Origin: Lota lota
Taxonomy: Eukaryota; Chordata; Actinopteri; Gadiformes; Lotidae
Length of the DNA stretch: 64,000 nt
Assembly (NCBI GenBank): GCA_026745465.1
Contig: JACYXH010000343.1
Location: 960,001-1,024,000, forward strand
Direction of reading: 5' to 3'
A model generated the notes under the pieces. That model ran no database searches. It had not been told where the DNA came from and was given only the letters and a program-made list of their open reading frames with translations. Made by a program: the position numbers and the translations under genes. Below, in pieces: positions 52,370 to 64,000 of the stretch (the stretch's first letter is position 1; each line of letters opens with the position of its first letter).

Positions 52370-53270
52370 TCCAGGTTTTTGTCTTTCGGCTTTAAAAAAA
52401 AAAAGTATAGACAATGTATTCGCTAAAACAACAACAAAAAGCATGACACAATACAAATCACACCTGCTTTTTCTTTTTTGAAGCTGGTGGTGGAACTTGG
52501 GGAGGGAAAAGATGCCTACGGTGTGCATCAACAGTGTTGATGGTTATCACGGAACGGCCATGCTCTACTCACAGCTCACAACCTGTCCAACCTGGGATGC
52601 ACTTCACACGTGCAATAACAGAATTGCACGGATACCAATTTCTTCCTGTGGGTTGAAATCAATTATTTTATTTCCCAGCGTCCCTACGGAGTATATAGAA
52701 TGAGCTGAACACGACGACACAAAGCAACCCTCGACCCCAGTATGTAAACCGTATGTAAAGTGCTTTAAATCAAAACTTATTATGGTTATAATGGTTTTGG
52801 TACGCTCTGCTCCAGAAGGGAGAATGAGAAGGATCCCAAAGGGACCATAAAGGTTTATGATACAAAGTACTTAGCGCGGTGAATAATTCATTCATACATT
52901 CAGAATAGGCCAGGATTTATTAAATGCTGAACAGGGCTACACCACGCACCTAGCATTATTCACTGTCAGTGCAGTGTGAAAAATAGGCAATATGCACATC
53001 AGCTTGGGGTGTGAATTGTCCATGCAGATGGTTTTTCCCAGCGCTTGAACACTAAGGTAAAAGCTGTTGACAGTTTTTTCACCATAACATGATTTATTTA
53101 TTCCTTCATTCATTATTCTATTCATTCACTTTTTGAGGAAAGACCACAATGGATGTAATAAACATGTAAATTAAAGTCTTATTTAAAGAGAACTGATCCG
53201 AGCTCTTCAATATTAAAAGGGGGCTCTGTTGTTGTGTGTCTCGGTTGACACACCTCTCCAACCCCATGTG

Positions 53271-53611
53271 GTCAGCCCGGGCCAAGACCCCTTGGACCTG
53301 GTCAGCCCAGGCCAAGACCCCTTGGACCTGGTCAGCCCGGGCCAAGACCCCTTGGACCTGGTCAGCCCGGGCCAAGACCCCTTGGACCTGGTCAGCCCGG
53401 GGCAAGACCCCTTGGACCTGGTCAGCCCGGGCCAAGACCCCTTGGACCTGGTCAGCCCGGGGCAAGACCCCTTGGACCTGGTCAGCCCGGGCCAAGACCC
53501 CTTGGACCTGGTCAGCCCGGGCCAAGACCCCTTGGACCTGGTCAGCCCGGGCCAAGACCCCTTGGACCTGGTCAGCCCGGGCCAAGACCCCTTGGACCTG
53601 GTCAGCCCGGG
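53271..53611. repeat. 30-bp minisatellite, 11 copies
   Basis: GTCAGCCCGGGCCAAGACCC plus CTTGGACCTG repeats with exact 30-base period from 53271 to 53600, then a partial unit. Only single-base variants occur: CCCAGG in unit 2, and GGGGCAAG in units 5 and 7. Ten-residue periodic open frames on both strands are artefacts of a period divisible by three. Confidence 0.97.
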
Positions 53612-53734
53612 CGGCGGGGGGGAATGGATTTCATCTGGAAGCAGGAGACCGTCATAAAGCTGTGTGGACGCTCAAACTTGTGACATCCCAAAAGGGATGT
53701 ATTTTGAGATGGTTTGTCATGGCTCCCTGTATCA

Positions 53735-53850
53735 ACCAAATGATGTATCTCTAGGTAAAGCACGGGGTTAAAGGTCCCTGGGTCAGGGGTTCGATTCCCA
53801 CTGGGGCCAGCCATGCTGAGAACGTATGCTCTTAAACTAATTTAAGAGGC
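53735..53850 (+). mobile_element. tRNA-derived SINE fragment
   Basis: GTAAAGCACGGGGTTAAAGG, CCTGGGTCAG, GGGTTCGATTCCCACTGG (strong B-box), GGCCAGCCATGCTGAG. Head related to the minus-strand copy at 20205-20340. Confidence 0.5.
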
Positions 53851-56045
53851 TGTTGTTAAAAGCAAGCATAGGTTTACTTCCTCCAACTCGCCGCTCCAAT
53901 GATGACTAACTGGAAGACGAACGATGGGAAGGAATGGGCAGTGTACTTCTGTGAAAATGTCCGTTCAGAAAGAATGAATGCGGGGGCTGTACATGAGCCC
54001 ACGTTTATAAGGAAAATGAAAAAATTACCAATCACCATTACAAAGCTGACACTTTTCGGCTGCTGCGTTGGCTTCTTTTAGATTCCACAGAGACTGTAGG
54101 CAGGCCTATAAATAATGTGGGGAGCGGTGTGTTTACTCGTGCGGAGGCAGATGCCTTGGAGAAGTGTTGACTTGTTTCTGATGAAGGGATTTGATAAAGC
54201 CTTCGCTGGTTGACAGCGGCAGTCGCTTTCCTTTGCGCCCCAGTCGCCCGGGCGACAGTCATCGTCACTGCGTTTGCGTACTCTCTGCATCGTAATTGGT
54301 TCACTTAGCTGACACTTTGTTACCCCTTTTGTTGTTGTTTGTTTATATTTGTGTTTGCATTTTTGTCGTTGCAGCAGGGTCCGGAACTGACATTAAGTGA
54401 TGTCACATGGCGTGCCAAACCCCCCCCCCATGTTCCAGAGCGCTCTCCGTGGATGCAAAGTGACATGGAGACAATTTGCAATAAGGTAATTTGACTGTTT
54501 TTATTCCCGATTCTGCTTGGCAGGAAATGCATTATTTAATTGTTTTATTTAGCTTGCGAACTAATAACAGACACAGGCATGAACTTTACACTGAAATAAT
54601 GGCGAGGCCCGTGTTGTATTGACCTAAGCCATGTCAATCTAAATCTGTTATTAGGAGAGTTAAGTCGGGCTGAAAAGATTCTTAATAAGTAGTACGGTGT
54701 TAATGCTGGGTTTTGTTTCTGTGTACTAATGCATCATTTATTCAAATACATTCTTTCACCTTTTACGCCCGTTACAAATCTACTATTAAGAGTAAATCAG
54801 ACACAAAAGTAAAAAATATAAAACCTATATATATATACTTTTTTTTTCTTGACTCAATGAACCACAGTAATGAGACACTAGAGGTATAGATGGAGTATTT
54901 TTAGTCGGCCAACCAATTTGATATTGAGACCCTGGGGCCACTCAGGGTGTGTTATAAATTGGCTGAATGTCCCGTGAGAGAGAGTTTTATTGTGACTTTT
55001 GTGCCTACCAAAAAAGAGTTATAATAATAAGGCCAACTAATGAAGCCTTATTCACTTTTAAGCCCATTCGTTCATGTTCACGTATGTTGTATTTTTAATG
55101 GTCTTTAGGTTTGCCACTACGCTTAAGATAGATTGCTAATAAAATAAATAATGCTGACTATCTTAAAGAGCCAGTGAACCCAAAACGTGGTCATTTGTAT
55201 TATGTGTTACTGAAATAAGTCCCTGATTTAGAGTAAAAAGGGGTAAAACCAAAACACTGAACGTTTCCACTCTGCTGCGAACGCAGGTGGCGTTCTTTTC
55301 CCGAGGCGCTCTGACGTCACCAGCAGACGCACCAGCAGACGCACCGGCTGCGCGGTCTGTGTGGACGTGTCGTCACGTTATGGGTTCCCCTCATTGATCG
55401 ATATTCTCAGTTTCAACAGCAAACTTTATGTGATGCAGCTCATTCGTTTGGTTTGCCTTTTTCTATAATGATTATATAATTTAAAAAAATCTAAAAGAAA
55501 AAGGATTTGATTGTAAGAAAATAAGTAATGTAAGGCTACTGTCTGAACAGAACGTTATTCGTCAATATTAAATCTCTTTATTTCCTACTGATGGTTTCCA
55601 TGGCTGTGGCAGATCGCCAAGCCCCTCGTCTGCAAACAGTTTGATGTGTTAATCATCAGAGTCCTAAATACAGCTGCTGGCCTGACAACAAGAGTGTGCA
55701 ACAGAGCGCTCATTTATCACAGGGCTAACCGAGACGTGGATACATAGAAGAAACAAACAAAACATGTTTCATGACACACAGTTTAGACTTTTATTTTACT
55801 TTGTCTTGGTAGTCAAAGAACACTCATCCAGTCGACCTTGAATGGCATCCTCGCCATCTTGTTGCTGCTGTGGCCTTACTGATTTCTCAGTTCATTTCCA
55901 CTGTAGTAATGGCATCTAAGAAAGGCCTGCTTCATGTCATTAGGCAACTATCATTAGCAGGCAAACCGAGGAGGTTGATGTCATTCCAAGGACAACTAAG
56001 ATGATTGTTACGGACTCCTCATGCTTGTCTTTGAGAAGTAGGAGA
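53851..56045. other. Intergenic stretch
   Basis: No gene. C run at 54420-54429. A dispersed repeat begins at about 55160, with a GC-rich part at 55260-55380 holding TGACGTCA at 55312-55319 and tandem CAGCAGACGCAC. Otherwise AT-rich. Confidence 0.6.
55160..55400 (+). repeat. Dispersed repeat copy shared with about 33654
   Basis: AAAGAGCCAGTGAACCCAAA (55165 onward) matches 33654-33675 in reverse complement over 22 bases. The following GTGGTCATTTGTATTATGTG and GTCCCTGATTTAGAG look like the continuation of an interspersed element; its right end is unclear. It includes a perfect CRE (55312-55319). Confidence 0.4.
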
Positions 56046-56049
56046 AGAT

Positions 56050-56215
56050 GAATAAACTAGTGGTCAGGATGTTGGAATCCCAGCCGAAAGGTGGTGAGTT
56101 CAATCCCTCTAAATGTCCAAAGCCTATCTTGCGTAGGCATTAAGAATCTTGACCTGTATGTGAATTCAAAGTAGGTGGCTTTTGATAAAAATGTGTTGAG
56201 CAAATAGTGTTGCTC
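56050..56215 (+). mobile_element. tRNA-derived SINE, decayed copy
   Basis: ACTAGTGGTCAGGATGTTGG (A-box region), AATCCCAGCCGAAAGGTGG, GAGTTCAATCCC (B-box), CTTGCGTAGGCATTAAGAAT. Collinear with the 40050 copy but more diverged. Confidence 0.55.
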
Positions 56216-57325
56216 AAGCAACAGTCATGACTTAAGTGCGTATGGAATCCTGTATGAAATACACTCTTAACTGATTGATAACGCACGATTTAAAATTACA
56301 AACCTGTATGGAAGTCAATGGGACAATCCAAACATCCCATTTGAAAGTTTTTGTGTGGACACATCACCACGAGTATGGTAGCTACAGTATTAATTCTGTT
56401 CCCAGGATTCAGAGGATATCAAAATTTATATAATATTTTAACACATCATATTTATATAGGCCTGTGCGCTTGTATGTGCATGTCTGTGAGTCATTACACA
56501 TAATGTCTGAATACTACTTTACCCCCTCCCCGGTGCCCTGGGTTCTCCGGCTGGATCTGTGGTTCCCCTCTTCCTGTAGACCTGCTGGCTCCTACTCCGT
56601 ATGCCTAAACAACACGTCTCTATTTCTGGAGCTGTCTTGGTGTGAGCAGCGCTGTGCATCTAAAGGAGTGCTGAATAATAACCTGACCATGAATGTTCTC
56701 GCCATGTTCCCGCTCTCTCTCTCTCTCGCTTTCTACTCCCTTCTTTTTTGTTGTATTGCTGTACCTTAATGTCCTGCTGTTTTACCAGCGTACTGGGGCT
56801 AGTTCACTCAGCCTGCGTCTCTGGGTGAGAGCTATATCCATCCAACATGAATACATCAATATCAGGCGACGTGAATGATGGTACAAAATGTATGGAAATG
56901 TCATGGCAATAAAATGTGGACATGAAAAGATGAAGAAATAAAATGAATGTAAGTTGACAGAGTTTCTTTTTAAGGTGCAGGACATAAACTTATGCTTTCT
57001 ATTAGTTTTATATTGCTGGGCATAACTGAAAAAAACACCTGGTCCTTATGATGTCCTAAAAAAACAAAAATGACATAACACATTTGAACAACGCTATTAT
57101 TGTTATTTCTTCTACATAAGAACAAGCCAACACACAGAAGACATGTGGGTGGAAGAAAGGACGTCCCATCTAAAGGGATGTCCAAACCTACTGTTGTGGA
57201 GGACATCTCCTGGCTAGCAAATGACATAGATCCTCCTAGATGATGATGATGGTGGATCCAGCTACCAAACCCCAATGAGGATTAGGAATTATTCAAATGT
57301 TTCGTCCAGGAACTTCATCTTTTTA
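56216..57325. other. Intergenic stretch, nothing recognised
   Basis: AT-rich with a GC-balanced part at 56520-56680 that opens a 101-codon frame of no recognised homology. No gene supported. Confidence 0.55.
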
Positions 57326-57555
57326 AGACAGTTGCTAGTTCGAGCCCCGGCTCCTCCTAGCTGAGTGCCGAGGTGTCCCTTAGCAAGACACCTAACCCTA
57401 ACTGCTCCTGACGAGCTGGCTGTCTCGTTGCATGGTTGACACCGCCGTCGGTGTGTGAATGTGTGTGTGAATGTGTGTGTGTTAATGTGTGTATAAATGG
57501 TTGTCAGTCGCATTGGACAAAAGTGTCTGCTAAATACCGTAAATGTCCACCAGCC
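57326..57555 (+). mobile_element. Fish SINE-like element
   Basis: GTTCGAGCCCCGGCTCCTCC (B-box), CTGAGTGCCGAGGTGTCCC, AGCAAGACACCTAACCCTAA, CTGCTCCTGACGAGCTGGC, CCGTCGGTGTGTGAATGTG repeats, then ATTGGACAAAAGTGTCTGCT and AAATACCGTAAATG. I recognise these phrases as those of a common teleost SINE, different from the family at 40050. Confidence 0.65.
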
Positions 57556-57593
57556 CACAGCTGAATGCCGAGACCACAGCCTCAGCACGTATC

Positions 57594-57619
57594 GGGGGGG
57601 GGGGGGGGGGGGGGGGGGG
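57594..57619. repeat. G homopolymer
   Basis: About 26 consecutive G. Confidence 0.95.
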
Positions 57620-60038
57620 TTGTGTGTCTGTCTATGTCTCGGCGTAATCATGGAACATGCTGGTCTGCGTTACAAACAGCGTAGCTCTACCAGTGTGGCA
57701 TGGAACCAATCGGAGGACAGCATATTGGAATATTACACTTTGGAGACGCTGAGTTCCCAGGGGCTTGCCGCGTTGGCCTACTATTTGACCTGATTTTCCA
57801 CCCGCCATGATACCTGGTTGTGGCCTGATAATCGTCAACCACCAGGGCCGTGTCATCAGCATATATGAATACAGTTGAATCACTCCCAGTGCAGATATCA
57901 CGTCTTGAAGTAGACGGAGAAGAGGCGTCTTTAATTTAAAACCATATGGCCATCCCATGCTTTGTTTGAACATCCTCGATGCACTACACCAGAAGTGGGG
58001 TTGACCTGTGGTCCCAGGGGGGAAGGAGGGAGACAGGAGAGAGAGAAAAGCACATTATTATGCTAAAAACATGTGCTATTGAGACTTAGAAGCTGACGCG
58101 AACCAGAGCCGGTAGTTGTGTAGCGTCGTGACAGGGGGATGCGAAGGAGCTCAGATTTAGAACTTTTTTTCATGCTAGCTTCGAACACCCTTCCCTCTGT
58201 TTTAAACTGAAGTCAGTATAAATGTAGAAGGTCCACAAGTGATGGCGTATTGGTGACTCAATAGGAAGCCAAACAGAAGAGGAACAAGGGGGAAATAAGT
58301 GGGTGAAAAGCAAGCGGGAGTCCCACTCGATACTCAAATATAGCATGTAAGGTGTGTTTGGTAGTGACAGGCGAGAGAAGGGTGGTATGCCGCAGAATAA
58401 AGTGGCATCATCAAAAGAAGCCAAGCTAACGCAGCTAGTGGGCACTCCTTAGGGCGTTTACAACAAAGGTCAACCTGGGGGTCACACCCATAGCTAGCAC
58501 TGAATAGAACGGTAGGCTGCAATACCTAGACACACACTGCTCTATGTATTCATTTTCCCGGATAGGAGCGTAACGAACGGTGTGACTTCAAACCTGATGA
58601 TGGGAGGGATACGTGTACTGCTTAAAAAAGACATCACAGAAGGGACCTGACCTTTGGAGCATGTCCCTGGGGAGACGTTTACAGCGACATAAAAATGAAT
58701 TTCTTATTTGATTCATTGGCAACAACTATACGGTGTTTGTGTATACCTTTTCAGTAAGGTTAAATACAGAGCATACCTGTGTTATGAAATGTAAATCAGT
58801 AATGTGAGCACAAAAAGAAGCAAACTGTTCCTGGTGTCATGTCAAATGTCTATTGAAAGCACGTTGAACACATTCTGGTACTGTTATCCTGTGAAAAGTC
58901 CCAAAGGGATGCATGTGTTGCAGAGTTGTGACACATACACCTCGCTTAGAATTTGAAGAGATTGGGTTCATCGCAAAACAATGTTTTATTGGTGCAAATA
59001 GATCTACGAGAATTCAACCAATCGCAGTGTGACAGACTGGTAAACATAAAGAATGAAAAAATTCAACAAGATCATTCGTTTCCAATGAGCGTGAGTGCAA
59101 TGCGAAAACCTTCTCGGTGAGTTTGTGTTGTGTTCTTGCAGTCTCATCCAATGACATTGTTTTCCCTGCTTGCATCTTTCTCAAAGTTCAAGGAGAGGGG
59201 CAGCTTCATCGAACATTGTGCGTCTGTGAAAACCTGTCCAACTCCAGTCCACACTATTAAAGAAAGTGATGGCACAGACTAACCATGCTTTCTTCCTTTT
59301 TTTCATTGTACCTTGCAGGAGTTTACTAACCTTTTCACCTTGAGAGGAGAACCTTCGCAAGTTTTTGGATGTTTGGCGAGGTGATATTACAAATAGAGGG
59401 ACATTTTTTGTTATCGCAGAAGCCACGGCGAATACAGACCTGAATATTAAAGCCAGGGGCGTTTCACCGTCAACCCAAAGTCCTTCTGTAGTTTAAATAC
59501 ACTAGTTTATTGACACTTTTCTAAATGGGAACGAAGGATGTGCCTCCTTTCCATTGGCTCTAGGGGCGGCTGGACACACCCCCTCATGAAGTCACAAGCA
59601 GATCACTTTTTAAAACTCCTTGTAATGACTAATCAACCGCACACCTGGCCTCTGAAAGGACCTATTTGCACCTGATGCAGCAGGTGACAGCCAGTCCACT
59701 GTCGCTCACGCTCGCCATCCCTCAGGACGACCCTGTCGCCAAGCGCAGTCTGACTTGGATCTATGGGGCGATGGACAATTGAGCTCATATTCCGGTAGCT
59801 ATTGAACTACAGGACATGGAAAGCCTTTCACCTGATGCCGTTTTGCAATCTGATGCAATTCAAAAGATTGATTTGAAGGGTTTTGAGCCTGGACTACAGT
59901 AGCATGTGTTGAAGGGTGTGATTCATTTAACATTAATATTCAACATACTTTTAGGGTTTAGATTCGGTGTTGTATCTTTGTTAATTTGTCTTTGACCTTG
60001 TTTTACCAACGTGCAAAGAAGGTCACGCCTTTACTTTG
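57620..60038. other. Intergenic stretch
   Basis: No gene. An 81-codon minus-strand frame at 59181-59426 may be part of a decayed repeat ending at the family copy 59575-59660. Otherwise nothing recognised. Confidence 0.55.
59575..59660 (+). mobile_element. Copy of the inverted-repeat element family (half element)
   Basis: CACCCCCTCATGAAGTCACA, CTCCTTGTAATGACTAATCA, ACCGCACACCTGG and CTGAAAGGACC align with the right half of 60039-60216. Confidence 0.45.
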
Positions 60039-60216
60039 AAAGGGCTCCTATGTTACCACCGGCGTCATGGTGATTAGCTATTACAAGCCAAAGAAATCTT
60101 TGTGACATCACAAGCGGGTGTGTTCCCTTCGCTGTATCATGGACAAACCATCTCCAGCCTATAGACTCTCGGGATGGCCAATCAACATGGCACCTGACAA
60201 TAATGTAGAGCCCTTT
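60039..60216. mobile_element. MITE-like element with about 45-bp terminal inverted repeats
   Basis: The left end AAAGGGCTCCTATGTTACCA continues CCGGCGTCATGGTGATTAGC. The right end, reverse complemented, reads AAAGGGCTCTACATTATTGT then CAGGTGCCATGTTGATTGGC. The ends are imperfect inverted repeats over about 45 bases, enclosing roughly 85 bases with GTGACATCACAAGCGGG. No coding capacity. This copy explains the half-copies at 44-60 kb. Confidence 0.6.
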
Positions 60217-62382
60217 AAGAGTGCATTAAGAAAGCACACATATGGCCTTATCACCGTGTGTTGTGGCTCGTAACTCAAGCTAAGGTTTTTTTGGGGTACT
60301 TCTATACGACTAGAAGTAGAAGTGAAGCTGTGAGACTACGTACAAAAAACAGTACCGCGGGGAATCAGATGTTTGTTTGCACACTCTCTGTGTATCTTGT
60401 GCAGTTTGGCTGTTCTTTGTGTGCTCAACAACATGCTATGTTATTTCCTGCGCAGACACTCATCACTGTTGTCATTTTATAAAGTAAACTCTGGTATTTC
60501 TGTCTGTTTATACCGTTTTTTGCTAAAACCCGCTTCGTGTTTGGATGAATTGAACCTTGGATGGATGTCTCTAGACGCTCCGTATGAAGGCTGTTTTCCT
60601 CTCAAAGACCCTTCACCTTGGGTGGATCGGGCAGGATGCAATCTAGATTCTGCCATAAGGTTGTTGTTTATATATTTTTGTCACAACCCTAATAGTATCA
60701 CAAATCAGATGTGAGATTAAAATCTAAAGTCTGATGGCAGAAGAGCTCAAATCTGGGTGAAGTGTTTCCCTTTCTGCTGCCTCATATTTGTTTCCATCAA
60801 TCAGGTTGCTGGAGGCGTACTTCACAAACACAAACTAGGCCAGCAGTAGCAAACTGTAAAAAGTGTCCGTATCCTTTTTAAATCAACACTGTAGACTGGC
60901 AACTGTAGAAATACACTAATACAAACCCCCTTTTGAAAGGATCGTCCTCTCGTGCGATGAGTTTTCTTTGGTAGAATATCAAGTTTTTAAACAGGAAACG
61001 GGACGTAGCTCCGCCCCTTGCAGTCCTTGATTTGGGGCCCAGGCTCTGTGTTGTCTCCTCCCAGGGGTTCTGCTGTAACATAGTAGGACTTCTGTATCCG
61101 AGATTACAACCATAACAACCCAAGGTAATCATCACTCATAACTGTCTTGGAAGTTGCATAGAATATCGATGACTTAAATATTTGGTTACTCGTTGCATTG
61201 CTAAAACTAACATAAAGACTATAATTAAAAGACGAAGGTTGTGACTATAGATTTATAGGATGTGGCATGATATTTAAAATAATCATCATACAAATGGAAA
61301 TTTTTCTGATAAAAAAATACATCAAATCTATCAAGATTGATGTCGAAATGTAACGGTCTTATTTAGAGCCATAGTTAATAATTGTAATGATTAAGATATT
61401 CCAGTGTTGTCTTCTATGTCTGAGCTATGAGATCTATGCATGAGCGGACATCAGACATACTTTCTTTCTGAAGATACAGCTACATTAAGAAAATGGAAAT
61501 ATTTAATCTGGCTGGCCGTTAGACGCTTCGCCAGTTTATATTCTCGGTGGACCGTATGTTTTTTTTCATGGTGTCCATGGCAACTGATAACTCGTACGGT
61601 TGGTGCACAGTGGAGTGTATTCATGGCTTCACGGGGACATTTGTAACGGAGCGTCAATAACATGGTGAAAGTAATGTGATGGCAAAAAACAAACACTCTG
61701 ATGATGTAACAAAGAGCAGCTTGATGGCAACACATTATTGGAGAACCGAATGTTTTTAGGAACATTTAAAGTGGCCTGTTGTTGAATTCAGCTCATAAAA
61801 ACACTCATTAAAATAGTCTGTTTTGTGAAGAAAAATGAGTAGCAATTGTATAACAGGCAAAATAAAATGCATTTACATGCACTAATTAAGTACAATATGA
61901 TATTTCATAAAATACACATTTGTATATTAATTCCAAGATGTAGCCTATATTGCTTTAGAGCTAGGAAGATAACGCAATGCACCCAATGGCTGTTAAGGTT
62001 ATGAAACAGAATCAACATATTCAGACGTAAAAAAAAAGGCATTCTGGAAAACCTTTCATAACTTGTGGTTGTTAATTTTATTTTCTTAGTTCATTTTGGC
62101 GCATGAGACGCATGTGGTTGAGCGAACACACCATACACATTGTATTCAACACATTAGTGGAACGGTCTAGTTTTCACAGTCATATGGTGGCACAGTTTCT
62201 TTATTTTTCAGTGTTCCACATATTATACAATCAAAGGCTTTTGTAGTGTTTGTGTGGCCTGTACCTCTGATGAGGACAGCGGCTACAGTGCCATGGCTCC
62301 ATGGCATAGTGAACCACACAAACACAAAGCCATTAGCCTATTATGATATTCAAAGTGTAAATGATGTCATTCTTTAATTATT

Positions 62383-62720
62383 CAAGTCAAATCTGTTATT
62401 TATCATATGTACAGCAGACAGATGTGTACCGTACACCGAATTGCTTGCGGTGTCCGCTCAATTAATTACAGTTAAAAAGGAGGAAAGAGAAAAGGAGCGA
62501 GAGAGCACACAAGTACGCAAGCAAGTAATTACAAAATACAATTAAGAATAAATATGAATAGTGCAAATAGTGCAACTAATATAAATATAGGTAGAAATGG
62601 TGTCCAAAGAAGTGTCAGTTCAAAAGTCGTATTGCTAGGCGGTAAAAGGTGTTCGGGAGTAAGTTAGTGCGGGACTGGGACTGAGGGGGGAAAATGTTGG
62701 CCTTTGGAGTTGTGTTCTTT
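62383..62720 (-). mobile_element. Possible retroelement fragment, minus strand
   Basis: CAAGTCAAATCTGTTATTTA then TCATATGTACAGCAGACAG reads on the minus strand as a tail ending in a TTGACTTG phrase typical of fish LINE/SINE 3' ends. AATTGCTTGCGGTGTCCGCTC follows in the expected place. Body not identified. Confidence 0.35.
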
Positions 62721-62849
62721 GTTAAGCAGTTTCCAAACATACAGAAACATGACACTGTAGGCCACACTACCCTACTCCACTTGCACTTACAGGCACATCA
62801 ATGCTCATTTTATGATTGAATTGCCGAACGTGATCACTTCAAAGAGAAT

Positions 62850-63120
62850 AACATGACACCCCCGGCACACAGAGATCAATACAAATTAGCTCCACGCCTC
62901 CATTTACAAAAGTGATGATGCTGTCAAATGTAGCCTTGTCTCATAATTCACGGCAACAAAGAGCCTCCCTAGAAGGAAAAGTGAGAAATAATGACATTTA
63001 GACGCTCGTGTTTACCAGATTAACAGGGAGATAAATAACACATTGGAAACAGGGTCATAGAGGATCTATTTTTTTCGGTGATTGGTGGATGCTGCAGGGG
63101 ACTGATGAATATTTCATGTT
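62850..63120. promoter_or_regulatory. Candidate regulatory block
   Basis: Repeat-free, balanced sequence with ACAAATTAGCTCC, TCATAATTCACGG, GTGTTTACCAGATTAACAGG (FOX- and homeodomain-like) and GAGATAAATAAC (GATA-like). Function inferred, conservation not tested. Confidence 0.25.
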
Positions 63121-64000
63121 TTCTGTTATTATAGTTTTGGTTTGTTTTAATTTGATAACTGGATATTAGAGTAATTTAACCCTGTACTGCATGATACAAC
63201 GTCACAGGAAATACTGTGGAAATAACAGATGCACATTTGGGACATCTGTTTGCTTATGTGTCAAAAATTGACAAATCAAGAGACATTTTCACCCTACTTT
63301 TGCGTATGACTTTTGGTGGTTTCTTCAATTATTTTAATAGGGACATTTTCTACTCTTGCAATTCTCCACTTATCTGATAATTAATGGGGATCTTCTCCAG
63401 AAATCATACTATAAAATATATAATGAAATGCATAATTTTTAATAAATATTAAAACAATTTCACAGACTGCACATTTCAAAACGGACCTTATCCAGGAATA
63501 AGGACCAATGTAATTACTGAAAAGAAACAACATAAGTGACATGTTCACCTAATACACACTTCAAATTCTAACCTTACCTTGGAATCCTCTACAAACTTAC
63601 TAATCTCACACTTATTTCACTCACACTCCACGCTTATAAGCAATGTAAACACGGAGGGGAAAGGAAACAGTCCACGTGTGTTTGTTATGCGCGCAGACCG
63701 TTGGAGAATGTAGAGACAGAAATGGGAAGATGTAGCCTTTGTGAAGTTCGGGAGGGCTTCCTATTAAATTGGCTTGCCACACAGCTTCGAACTACAAGAG
63801 ATTGGATGCAAAAAAAAAAGAAGATTTCTGACAAGTCGGTGATGGTGTCTGTCTTCAGAGGCACACAGAAAACAAAACGGAAATCCTCAGTTATAGGATT
63901 CTAGTCATAGACGATCAACCACGCTAGCACCAATTTTCCTGGCAAATTAACCTCACAGCCGTCTTTCAGCGTCAAGAGATCGGATCTGATTCCCACCTAC

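Larger units (their letters stand above)
50506..53270. other. Intergenic stretch
   Basis: No gene. GC-balanced block 50560-50760. GGAGGA-type degenerate array at 52041-52285. An 11-bp inverted repeat at 52325-52369. The rest is AT-rich with nothing recognised. Confidence 0.6.
60217..64000. other. Intergenic stretch to the window end
   Basis: No gene. AT-rich with a probable minus-oriented retroelement fragment at 62383-62720 and a repeat-free candidate regulatory block at 62850-63120. Small frames (for example 60258-60714, 61440-61765, 63701-63904) have no recognised homology. Confidence 0.55.

Noticed and set aside
53118-53754. Ten-residue periodic frames on both strands over the 30-bp array
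   Set aside because: Period divisible by three; no coding context.
57395-57415. Telomere-like CCTAACCCTAAC
   Set aside because: Two repeats only, within the standard body of a fish SINE.
59181-59426. 81-codon minus-strand frame
   Set aside because: No recognisable homology. It lies next to a dispersed-repeat copy and may belong to it.

Overview
The window is vertebrate nuclear DNA, almost certainly from a teleost fish. It holds split exons with GT-AG introns, tRNA-derived SINE copies of the fish type, and a very heavy load of dinucleotide runs, homopolymers and minisatellites. Nothing prokaryotic is present: no operons, CRISPR or phage. The density of long (AC/GT)n runs resembles what is reported for cod-like fishes, but the sequence alone does not fix the order.

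Only one protein-coding gene is convincing. The last three coding exons of brinp1 (BMP/retinoic acid-inducible neural-specific protein 1, formerly DBC1/DBCCR1) lie on the + strand at 7445-7681, 10262-10484 and 12562-13702. Splice phases are 1, 1 and 2, and the stop codon is at 13700-13702. Together they encode about 533 residues, roughly the C-terminal 70 percent of the protein. The signal peptide and MACPF-like N-terminal part lie left of the window, so bases 1-7444 are the 3' portion of an intron. Polyadenylation signals follow about 390 and 470 bases after the stop.

From about 14.2 kb to 64 kb I find no supportable gene. This is a downstream gene desert with tandem arrays, several SINE copies, a probable solo LTR (29871-30427), a short inverted-repeat element family (44-60 kb), and a few repeat-free, motif-rich stretches that could be regulatory. 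Main arrays: a 14-bp array inside a foldback (185-405); 53/55-bp units (3.6-5.0 kb); a CTCTCTCTCG array (14.6 kb); a 33-bp array (45.7-46.5 kb); a 26/32-bp array (49.3-50.5 kb); and a 30-bp array (53.27-53.61 kb).

The most noteworthy observations are these. (1) The 33-bp array carries a perfect TEAD/MCAT-type ACATTCCA in each unit and has a five-unit higher-order pattern. (2) A 324-base stretch with no AG dinucleotide, built from triplicated pyrimidine-rich segments, precedes the exon at 10262. (3) A 26-bp-arm hairpin at 48680-48749 carries PBX-like sites. (4) A solo LTR interrupts one copy of a local tandem duplication. (5) Minisatellites with two unit lengths form readable higher-order patterns. 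I found no evidence of a new multi-gene system.
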